Positions 28,362 through 35,502 of a stretch of 44,302 nt of DNA are shown piece by piece. Each line of letters starts with the position of its first letter. Position 1 is the first letter of the stretch. Source of the DNA: Flavobacteriales bacterium (GTDB lineage: Bacteria; Bacteroidota; Bacteroidia; Flavobacteriales_D; CAJJDF01); assembly GCA_020630395.1 (NCBI GenBank), contig JAHDBM010000008.1:34999-79300 (forward strand), written 5' to 3'. Position numbers and translations under genes: made by a program. The notes under the pieces are model-generated. The model made no database searches. It was not told the origin of the DNA and worked only from the letters and a program-made list of their open reading frames with translations.

Positions 28362-28941
28362 TATCAGCTTTTAAAGCTGTATTATAGCATCTTCTACACA
28401 AAGGCTCGTATTCATCTACTTCGCCTAATAGTACAATATCTTTACTGGCAACTTTACGATAAGAAAACTGAGCCAATGTTCCACATCTCACACATATAGC
28501 GTGAACTTTAGTGACATATTCTGCAATAGCCATCAAGTCGGGCATAATACCAAAAGGTTTTCCAGCAAAGTCCATGTCAAGACCAGCTATAATAACACGT
28601 ATACCTCTACTTGCTAATTGGGTGCATACATAAGGAAGCTCTTTATCAAAAAATTGAGCTTCATCTATTCCAACAACTTCTACATCATTTGTTAATAGTA
28701 ATATATTAGAGGCTGCAGGAACTGGTGTAGAACGAATAGCATTTTCGTTATGACTTACAACATCTTCATCATCATAACGGGTATCAATAGCAGGTTTAAA
28801 AATTTCTACTTTTTGTTTTGCAAACTCAGCTCGTTTCATTCTGCGAATCAGCTCTTCTGTTTTTCCAGAAAACATTGACCCGCAAACGACCTCTATCCAG
28901 CCTCTTCGTTCGTCTCTATTTCCTTTATTCTCTAAAAACAT
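28348..28941 (-). CDS. tdk: thymidine kinase
   Basis: This type II thymidine kinase phosphorylates thymidine with ATP in nucleoside salvage. It has 197 residues. The P-loop GSMFSGKT is at 21-28, the catalytic region reads [11 protein letters not shown], and [12 protein letters not shown] is the family signature. Structural zinc cysteines occur as CVRCG and CRRC. The 14-base overlap with murF-alr downstream indicates co-transcription. Confidence 0.97.
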   Translation of the reverse strand: MFLENKGNRDERRGWIEVVCGSMFSGKTEELIRRMKRAEFAKQKVEIFKPAIDTRYDDEDVVSHNENAIRSTPVPAASNILLLTNDVEVVGIDEAQFFDKELPYVCTQLASRGIRVIIAGLDMDFAGKPFGIMPDLMAIAEYVTKVHAICVRCGTLAQFSYRKVASKDIVLLGEVDEYEPLCRRCYNTALKADNEHV

Positions 28942-29087
28942 CTTTTGCTATTGATGTATAAAAATACTAATTCTTATGTTTTGTGAAAGTACTTGTGAAT
29001 AACTTATAACTAAACGATCTTTATTTGAGTTGCATTTTACCTTTAACTACTTGTGAGTAATTAATGTTTTACATTAGATATCGTTAG

Positions 29088-30215
29088 TTATTGCCTAATA
29101 ATCTCCAATAAATGGAGAATTAAAGATTCTATTTGAGATTTTTTATTGAAACTATGTAATGAAATTCTAATGCGCTCTTTTCCTTTAGGTACAGTTGGAG
29201 ATTGAATAGCTTTTACTATAAAACCTTTTTTATTAAGATGATTTACAATAGATACTGAAAGTTCATTGTCTTCAGTAATAAGTGATTGTATGGCGCTTGT
29301 TGATTTAATGAATTTGTGAGATAAGTTATGTTGTTTAATTAAATGATTAAAAAAAACAATATTATCATTTAGTTTACTAACTCTAGAAGTAGAACTAAGT
29401 TTTTTGTATGCTACTTTTATATTAGCAATGGAATGTGGTGATAATGCTGTAGTATAAATAAAACTTCTGCTATAATTAATAAGGTATTTAATTAGTTTTT
29501 TATTCCCACATGCTACAGCTCCATGACACCCAAGTGATTTACCATAGGTAAAAACTCTAGCTAATAAAAAATCACTTTCTATATCACTAAAGACTCCTTT
29601 TCCGTTTTTACCTACAACACCTAAACTATGAGCTTCATCAACTATTAAAAAAGCTTTATATTTTTCGCATAGTTTAACAATACTTTTTTTATCAGGTTGG
29701 TCTCCATCCATACTGTAAACACCTTCAATTATCACATATTTGGTGCCGCTATATTTTTTTAATAGTTGCTCAAGTTTAGCTAAGTCATTGTGCTTAAATT
29801 TATAAGCTTTGGCATTGCTAAGTCTTATTCCGTCTCTTATAGATGCATGAGCTAATTCATCATATAGTATTGTTTCGCCTAGTTGAGGTATAGCAGAAAT
29901 TAACCCAAGGTTTGCTTGATAGCCACTCCCAAATAAAAGTGCTTTTTCTGCGCCATGATAATCAGCAATTATTTTCTCAGTTTTTTCGACTAAAGTTGAG
30001 TTTCCAGATATTAAACGAGAGCCAGTTGAACCGTTTTTAATTGATAAAGGTTTAACTAATTCGTATGTTTTTTGGTGTAAGTCATTTGAACGAGCAAAGC
30101 CTAAATAATCATTTGAATAAAAATCAATTAAATCTTCATTTATAGATAATGTCCTTAAGGAATTATCATGAGTTCTTTTAGTTAGTTTTTGTTTGATGTG
30201 ATTAGGTAATGCCAT
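29088..30215 (-). CDS. bioF: 8-amino-7-oxononanoate synthase-like PLP enzyme
   Basis: This 375-residue enzyme belongs to the alpha-oxoamine synthase family. BioF joins pimeloyl-ACP or pimeloyl-CoA with alanine in biotin synthesis. Visible signatures are DFYSNDYLGFA, NGSTGSRLISGN (61-72), the PLP aspartate in DEAHSLGVVG (193-202), and the PLP-binding lysine K226 in FTYGKSLGCHG. No other biotin genes are in the window, so a related family member such as 2-amino-3-ketobutyrate ligase cannot be excluded, although the length and start favour BioF. It sits at the end of the efp operon. Its ATG is only 5 bases after a hairpin and T tract, so it may be expressed by read-through. Confidence 0.82.
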   Translation of the reverse strand: MALPNHIKQKLTKRTHDNSLRTLSINEDLIDFYSNDYLGFARSNDLHQKTYELVKPLSIKNGSTGSRLISGNSTLVEKTEKIIADYHGAEKALLFGSGYQANLGLISAIPQLGETILYDELAHASIRDGIRLSNAKAYKFKHNDLAKLEQLLKKYSGTKYVIIEGVYSMDGDQPDKKSIVKLCEKYKAFLIVDEAHSLGVVGKNGKGVFSDIESDFLLARVFTYGKSLGCHGAVACGNKKLIKYLINYSRSFIYTTALSPHSIANIKVAYKKLSSTSRVSKLNDNIVFFNHLIKQHNLSHKFIKSTSAIQSLITEDNELSVSIVNHLNKKGFIVKAIQSPTVPKGKERIRISLHSFNKKSQIESLILHLLEIIRQ

Positions 30216-30219
30216 GCCA

Positions 30220-30245
30220 TAAAAAAAGCCCGAATAATCGAGCTT
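30220..30245 (-). terminator. terminator or attenuator between efp and bioF
   Basis: On the minus strand AAGCTCGA, a 4-base loop and TCGGGCTT form a stem with one G-U pair, followed by an unbroken T run. The T run ends against the bioF start region, so termination here would silence bioF from the upstream promoter. Confidence 0.75.
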
Positions 30246-30252
30246 AATATTG

Positions 30253-30816
30253 TTATTTGATTCTTTCTTTATATTCGCCAGTTCGAGTGTCTACCCGTAT
30301 TTTATCATCTATATTTATAAATAGAGGCACTCTTATCTCTGCACCAGTTGCTATAGTTGCAGGTTTTAAAGTGTTTGTAGCAGTGTCTCCTTTTATGCCT
30401 GGTTCAGTATACGTAACCACTGTATCAATAGTAGGTTTTAATTCGCAAGTTAATGGGGTTTCATCTTCAGCATTAAATACAATAGTTGCATTATCACCAT
30501 CTGTTAAAAATTGAGGATTATCAATAAACTCAGGTTGTAATGTAACCTGCTCATAAGTTTCGTTATTCATAAAATGAAACCCTTGATCGTCTTTATATAA
30601 AAATTGGTAACTTCTGGTTTCAACTCTAACTGTGTCAATTTTATGTCCTGCAGAAAATGTATTATCGAGTATTTTGCCGGTAGTTAAACTTCTTAATTTT
30701 GTTCTTACAAATGCAGGTCCTTTACCAGGTTTAACATGTTGAAATTCTACTATTTTAAAAAGGTCATGTTTAAACTTAATACATAATCCATTTTTGATAT
30801 CTGAAGTATTTGCCAT
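30253..30816 (-). CDS. efp: translation elongation factor P
   Basis: EF-P relieves ribosome stalling at proline runs. It has 187 residues in the normal three-domain layout. The tip loop reads HVKPGKGPAF, with the potentially modified lysine at K32. The C-terminal domain ends RVDTRTGEYKERIK. It starts 2 bases after the lipoprotein gene on the same strand. Confidence 0.98.
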   Translation of the reverse strand: MANTSDIKNGLCIKFKHDLFKIVEFQHVKPGKGPAFVRTKLRSLTTGKILDNTFSAGHKIDTVRVETRSYQFLYKDDQGFHFMNNETYEQVTLQPEFIDNPQFLTDGDNATIVFNAEDETPLTCELKPTIDTVVTYTEPGIKGDTATNTLKPATIATGAEIRVPLFINIDDKIRVDTRTGEYKERIK

Positions 30817-30818
30817 TT

Positions 30819-31229
30819 TTATTGATATTTTTTAGTATAGCTATTAACGAATATAGTACTATCGGGTTGTAAATACAAAAGATATTCTATTGAGTCGTTA
30901 TGCCAAGAATTAAAGGTAGGTTGTTCATTAGATGTCCCCATGTTCTTATTAAACCATTTTGCTAATTCAGCATATAGAGTGTTTGTGTTTTTCCCTTTGA
31001 GGTATAAAAAGCTTTCTTTTACTTTATTTTGTTCAATAATTTGTGATCCAAAGTAGGTGTATCCACTTTGAGTATGTGTAGGATTAATGTTAGTTGAAGT
31101 ATTTGTGCGATTCAAAATATCTTCAATAGGAGAAAAATCGATAGATGTTTTCTCATTATGAGTTGTCTCTTTCTTATTATTAGAACATGAAGCAAGAAAT
31201 AAAACGAATAATATAATTAGAGTTCTCAC
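30819..31229 (-). CDS. small lipoprotein, unknown function, GTG start
   Basis: This encodes 136 residues with a clear lipoprotein signal (LIILFVLFLASC, cysteine at residue 15). The mature part is polar, with SGYTYFGSQIIEQNKVKE and LAKWFNKNMGTSN and no recognised domain. The start codon is GTG, overlapping the TAG stop of the mazG-like gene as TAGTG; the lipobox position supports this start. Tight packing between mazG-like and efp suggests a core operon with an accessory envelope gene inserted. Confidence 0.75.
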   Translation of the reverse strand: MRTLIILFVLFLASCSNNKKETTHNEKTSIDFSPIEDILNRTNTSTNINPTHTQSGYTYFGSQIIEQNKVKESFLYLKGKNTNTLYAELAKWFNKNMGTSNEQPTFNSWHNDSIEYLLYLQPDSTIFVNSYTKKYQ

Positions 31230-31552
31230 TATGCTAATTTAGAATTGTTATGGTGTCTTTCGCTATCTCGATTTGTTTTTTTATCTAGATTTTTTTGAAG
31301 GGCGTCTGTTAAATCTATATCAGTTTGGTTAGCTAGGCATATAACAACAAATAAAACATCTGCTAATTCATCAGAAAGTTCTTTATTATCACTTTTTTTT
31401 GAAGATTGTTCTCCATATTGGCGAGCAATTATTCGAGCAACTTCTCCAACTTCTTCGGTTAAAATAGCCATGTTGGTTAATTCATTAAAATAGCGAACTC
31501 CATGTTTTTTAATCCAATTATCTACCGTTTTTTGAGCTTCTTTGATTTCCAT
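31229..31552 (-). CDS. MazG-like nucleotide pyrophosphohydrolase
   Basis: This 107-residue all-alpha NTP pyrophosphatase has the metal-binding pattern of the MazG superfamily: EEVGE at 33-37 and ELSDELADVLF with E62 and D65. Such enzymes hydrolyse (d)NTPs to monophosphates and can clear damaged nucleotides; the exact substrate is unknown. Its start shares a TAATG overlap with the upstream methyltransferase stop. Confidence 0.87.
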   Translation of the reverse strand: MEIKEAQKTVDNWIKKHGVRYFNELTNMAILTEEVGEVARIIARQYGEQSSKKSDNKELSDELADVLFVVICLANQTDIDLTDALQKNLDKKTNRDSERHHNNSKLA

Positions 31553-32271
31553 TATTTACACATTTCATTTAAAAAGATTCCAGTTGCAATACCAACATTA
31601 AGAGATTCGGCTTTACCTATTCTCGGAATCATTAATTCATAATTCAATAGTTTAATAAGAGAAGGAGAAATGCCATGAGACTCTGAACCCATTATTAAAC
31701 ATGCATTTTTATTAAACTGAACCTCTTTTATTGGTTTGCCATTTAAAGATGCGGCATATATTTCATTAGGATAATTCAATATCCATTCTTCAATGTTAAG
31801 GTATTGGATATTAATATTAAAAATTGACCCTTTTGTTGATTGTACTACTTTAGGGTTGTAGCAGTCAACTGTATTGTTAGAGCATATTATTGTATGTACA
31901 CCAAACCAATCTGCAGTTCTAATGATGGTACCTAAATTGCCTGGGTCATTTATGTTATCAAGTACTAGAGTTAATCCAGTTTTGTTATTATTAGGTTTAG
32001 GTTCGGGAATTTTTACTAAAGCTAAAACCTTATCAGGTGATTTAAGCTGACTTATTTGTGAAAGTTCTTTTTTTGATATTCTAATTAGCTCATCATAATT
32101 ATCAATCAAAACATCATGTAAAGCAAATAGTTTTTCGATTTTAAAGTGAGATTGTAATAGTTCGTGTACATTTTTTTCTCCTTCAACAATAAATAAACCA
32201 TGTTCTTTTCTGTTCTTCTTTTGAGCAAGAGAACGAATAAGTTTAATTTCATTTTTTGTAATTTCGGACAT
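31552..32271 (-). CDS. TrmH/SpoU family RNA 2'-O-methyltransferase
   Basis: This 239-residue SPOUT enzyme probably methylates a ribose in rRNA or tRNA using S-adenosylmethionine. An N-terminal substrate-binding region (GLFIVEGEKNVHELLQ) precedes the knotted domain, with motif 1 LDNINDPGNLGTIIRTADWFG (104-124), motif 2 IMGSESHGIS (193-202) and motif 3 ESLNVGIATGIFLNE (222-236). The exact target cannot be told from sequence. It opens the five-gene minus-strand operon and is divergent from the TamL gene, with only 35 bases between starts. Confidence 0.93.
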   Translation of the reverse strand: MSEITKNEIKLIRSLAQKKNRKEHGLFIVEGEKNVHELLQSHFKIEKLFALHDVLIDNYDELIRISKKELSQISQLKSPDKVLALVKIPEPKPNNNKTGLTLVLDNINDPGNLGTIIRTADWFGVHTIICSNNTVDCYNPKVVQSTKGSIFNINIQYLNIEEWILNYPNEIYAASLNGKPIKEVQFNKNACLIMGSESHGISPSLIKLLNYELMIPRIGKAESLNVGIATGIFLNEMCK

Positions 32272-32291
32272 CTAGGTAAAAAATATACTAG

Positions 32292-32299
32292 CAAAGCTA
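32292..32299 (-). promoter_or_regulatory. -7 promoter element for the trmH-mazG-lipoprotein-efp operon
   Basis: TAGCTTTG is a perfect TAnnTTTG on the minus strand, 20 bases upstream of the methyltransferase ATG. A TTG lies about 16 bases further upstream, slightly closer than usual. It sits within the 35-base divergent spacer. Confidence 0.55.
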
Positions 32300-32306
32300 T
32301 AAAATT

Positions 32307-34871
32307 GTGAGTCAACAATCATCATCTTACGAGTCTTTTAAATCATTTAGGTGGTTAGGTTTCTTGTTGATTCTTGTTAGCTTTTATTCCTGTTACACCC
32401 GTAAATTAGATACAGGACAATATCTTTTAGATAAAAATCATATTGAAGTTGATTCTAAAGAACTGGATGAAGATGAATTATCTAATGTAATTAAGCAAAG
32501 ACCAAACAAAAAGATTTTAGGTATATTGAAATTTCATTTATTCCTTCATAATATTCCCGATTCAGCTAAAGTAGAAAGAAAGAAAAAGAAAAAACTAGAG
32601 CGAAAAAACAAAAAAATAGCACGAAAGAACAAAAAAAGATTGCGAAGAGGAAAGGATACGTTATCATATAAGAATATTAGTGATGTAACCACTTTTGGTG
32701 AAAAACTATTATATACTATTGGTGAACCACCAGTTATTTTAGACACGGCTGAAGTTCATAGAACTGCAAAACAGTTAAATGTATTTTTAATTAAAAAGGG
32801 ATTTTTTAATAATGCCGTTAGCGATTCTATCCATTATATTAGAAAAGGATTTTTTAAGAAGAAAAGAGCAGAGGTGTATTATAGAGTAAAAGCTAAAGAT
32901 CCCTATCGTATAAAGAGCTTTAAATATGAGTCAAAAGATATTGACCTAATAAAAGAGCTGATCCCTTATTTTGAAGATAAATTAGTACGCGAAGGTGATA
33001 TTTTTGATGTTTCAGTTTTAGATAAAGAAAGAGATCGTATAACTACTGTTTTATTGGATAATGGTTATTATAGGTTTAACAAAAATTATATCAAATATTT
33101 AATTGACAGCACAGTAGGAGGGAGAAATGTTGAAATAGTGTTAAATATTAATTTAGCTAAAGAAAAGTTACCTAAAGGAGATTCAGTAATTACTAAAAAA
33201 CATGAGAAATATTATATAAGCTCAGTTTATTTAAATTATTTACAAGATGAAACAAGTCCTCAAGTATTAAATTATAGTTTTAAAGGAATTAATTATCGAA
33301 TACAAGGTAAAAATGATATTAGACTTCGTCTTTTTCATAAAGCTATGCATTTAAAGCCTGGAGATTTATTTCAGAATAAGAAGAAAACTCAAATGTATAG
33401 AGATTTTACATCATTTAGTTTATTTAGGACGATAGATATAAAAATTGAACCTGATTCTACAGGAGATTATAATTTAAAACTTACTGTAACTTTAAGAGAA
33501 AATAAGAAACAAGAGCTTAGAGTAGATGGAAATTTAACAAATACGGGAGGTAGTAATTTTGGTGTAGAGTCGAGTACTTTTTATAATCATAAAAACATAT
33601 TTAGAGGAGCAGAAGTTTTTAAACTTGGATTTAATGGAGCTTTAGAGTATCAGCCGTTAGTTATTGAAGATGATAATTCACCAGATAATAGTAATGCTCC
33701 AATTAATGTCCAGTCATTTTCTAATATATCTAGTGCGTTCAATACAATTGAGTTTGGTCCTGAAATGTCTTTAACATTTCCAAAGCTACTGTTTTTTAAT
33801 ACTTCCCGTTATACTTTTATATCAAATGCTAGAACCAAAATAGCGGCATCATTAAATTACCAAAGGAGAATAAATGTAAATGTATTAGATTACGAAAGAG
33901 GTATTCAAGAATTAATATATAGTTATACTTGGAATGTTAAGAAAAAAGTGTCTCATCTTTTAGAGCCAATAGCTATTAGTGCGATTGAAGTAAATAAATC
34001 ACAAGAATTTACTGATCGAATTAATAATATTAATGATAAATTATTAGCAGCTAGTTTCCAAAGCAATATTATATCGGCTACTAGATATCGCTTTGTTTAT
34101 AATGAGTTGCTAGATAAGAAAAAGAATAAAAAGACTTCATTTTATTACTCAGGTTCAGCTGAAGCAGCTGGTAATTTGCTTAGAGCAGGATATGATTTGC
34201 TTAAACAGAATAATGATACCGTTATTGAAAGTTATGATTTGTTTGGGGTTCAGTTTGCTCAATATGTTAAAACAGCTCATGATATTAGAATGTATAATGA
34301 ATTAAATGACAAGAACAGTTTTGTGTTTAGATTAAATGGAGGAATCGGAGTGCCTTTAAAAAATTCAAGAGATGCTTTACCTTTTGTTAAAAGTTTTTTC
34401 GCAGGAGGTACTGATAAACTTAGGGCATGGAAAGCTAGATCTTTGGGACCGGGTTCGTTTAGAGATTCTACTTTGGTTTTTGATAAAATAGGGGAGATTT
34501 TATTAGAATCTAATGTTGAGTATCGATTCGATTTACTAGGCTTTTTAGATGGAGCGTTATTTGTTGATGCAGGTAATATATGGTTAATGCAAGAGGATAG
34601 TCTAAGACCAGGAAGTCAATTTAAAGTAAATTCATTTTTATCTGAAATTGCCATTGGGGCAGGAGTAGGAATTCGGATTGATTTAGATTTCTTTTTACTC
34701 CGGTTTGATTTAGGGTTTCCAGTTAAAAATCCCACATTGATAAAAGGGGAAAGGTGGTTTTTTCAACCAAAAGATGAATATGAAAGTTACCTTCAAACCC
34801 TTTCTAATCCAGAACGAGCTCCAAGTTTGTATTCACCACAATTTAATATTGGTATAGGCTTCCCTTTTTAA
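32307..34871 (+). CDS. tamL: TamL-like Omp85 lipoprotein (outer-membrane assembly)
   Basis: This is an 854-residue BamA/TamA-family protein. The start is a GTG; there is an in-frame stop 18 bases upstream and no nearby ATG, and the GTG gives a proper signal (WLGFLLILVSFYSC) with lipobox cysteine C29. POTRA-like repeats occupy roughly 35-320. A very basic tract at 90-116 (RKKKKKLERK and more) is inserted between them. The Omp85 barrel fills the C-terminal half, with SFFAGGTDKLRAWKARSLGPG carrying the conserved RAW/RGF-like L6 motif and a final FNIGIGFPF strand. A lipid-anchored TamA form, TamL, is known in Bacteroidota and is thought to act in outer-membrane protein or lipid assembly with TamB. 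Confidence 0.88.
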   Translation: MSQQSSSYESFKSFRWLGFLLILVSFYSCYTRKLDTGQYLLDKNHIEVDSKELDEDELSNVIKQRPNKKILGILKFHLFLHNIPDSAKVERKKKKKLERKNKKIARKNKKRLRRGKDTLSYKNISDVTTFGEKLLYTIGEPPVILDTAEVHRTAKQLNVFLIKKGFFNNAVSDSIHYIRKGFFKKKRAEVYYRVKAKDPYRIKSFKYESKDIDLIKELIPYFEDKLVREGDIFDVSVLDKERDRITTVLLDNGYYRFNKNYIKYLIDSTVGGRNVEIVLNINLAKEKLPKGDSVITKKHEKYYISSVYLNYLQDETSPQVLNYSFKGINYRIQGKNDIRLRLFHKAMHLKPGDLFQNKKKTQMYRDFTSFSLFRTIDIKIEPDSTGDYNLKLTVTLRENKKQELRVDGNLTNTGGSNFGVESSTFYNHKNIFRGAEVFKLGFNGALEYQPLVIEDDNSPDNSNAPINVQSFSNISSAFNTIEFGPEMSLTFPKLLFFNTSRYTFISNARTKIAASLNYQRRINVNVLDYERGIQELIYSYTWNVKKKVSHLLEPIAISAIEVNKSQEFTDRINNINDKLLAASFQSNIISATRYRFVYNELLDKKKNKKTSFYYSGSAEAAGNLLRAGYDLLKQNNDTVIESYDLFGVQFAQYVKTAHDIRMYNELNDKNSFVFRLNGGIGVPLKNSRDALPFVKSFFAGGTDKLRAWKARSLGPGSFRDSTLVFDKIGEILLESNVEYRFDLLGFLDGALFVDAGNIWLMQEDSLRPGSQFKVNSFLSEIAIGAGVGIRIDLDFFLLRFDLGFPVKNPTLIKGERWFFQPKDEYESYLQTLSNPERAPSLYSPQFNIGIGFPF

Positions 34872-34881
34872 TGTAATTTTG
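34849..34881 (+). promoter_or_regulatory. candidate promoter for HYC protein / HMA-TonB receptor genes
   Basis: TTG, 22 bases, then TAATTTTG, a perfect TAnnTTTG, lies 66 bases upstream of the HYC-type gene and partly inside the end of tamL. Confidence 0.5.
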
Positions 34882-34947
34882 TGTAAAAAACATAGATTAA
34901 ATAGTGTTTATTGGATATTTTATCTATTAATTATTAATTTAACATAG

Positions 34948-35391
34948 ATGAAGATGTTAAAGCCTATATTGTCATGTTTACTTAGTATCTGGATATTTTT
35001 TGTTTCAGCTGGATTCACTGTAGAATTTCATTATTGTGCTGGTGAATTAGAGGGGTGGAGTTTATTAGGCGAAAAAACAGTTTGCGAGCATCATGAAGTA
35101 GAAGAAACATCTTGTTGTTCTAAAGTTTCATCATGCGATATTAATTCTACTAGTCTTCAAGATGATTGTTGTCTTAGTACATCCGAAAGCGTTTACCTGG
35201 AAGATGATTTTCTTCAAAATGGAGAATTAATAGCATTAAAATTTCTTCCTATATACCTTATTAATGATCATTTATTTACATCAAATATTGATTCTTTTGA
35301 AAAAGAAGAGTTAATTGATGAGCCAGATGATTGGATACTTCATTTTGCCAATATGCCTGTATATAAGCAGGTGTCTTCTTATCTAATATGA
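34948..35391 (+). CDS. cysteine-rich HYC-type protein next to metal receptor
   Basis: This 147-residue protein has a signal or membrane segment (LSCLLSIWIFFVSAGFTV) followed at once by the motif HYC (28-30). Then come CEHHE (46-50) and paired cysteines at 56-57 (SCCSK) and 74-75 (DDCCL). It resembles the Bacteroidota HYC_CC_PP family, small exported proteins encoded beside TonB-dependent copper-type receptors, although the proline pair of that family is not clear here. The cysteines and histidines suggest periplasmic or membrane-side metal binding. The receptor gene with a heavy-metal domain lies 111 bases downstream on the same strand. Confidence 0.75.
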   Translation: MKMLKPILSCLLSIWIFFVSAGFTVEFHYCAGELEGWSLLGEKTVCEHHEVEETSCCSKVSSCDINSTSLQDDCCLSTSESVYLEDDFLQNGELIALKFLPIYLINDHLFTSNIDSFEKEELIDEPDDWILHFANMPVYKQVSSYLI

Positions 35392-35502
35392 TTTAAAAGT
35401 TTAAACTAAAACATCATAGTACAGTCTAGTATGCTTATTGTTCTATGCGTGTAAACTAAAATAGTTGAACTCAGGCCTCTTAGGCTAAATCATATAAAAA
35501 TC

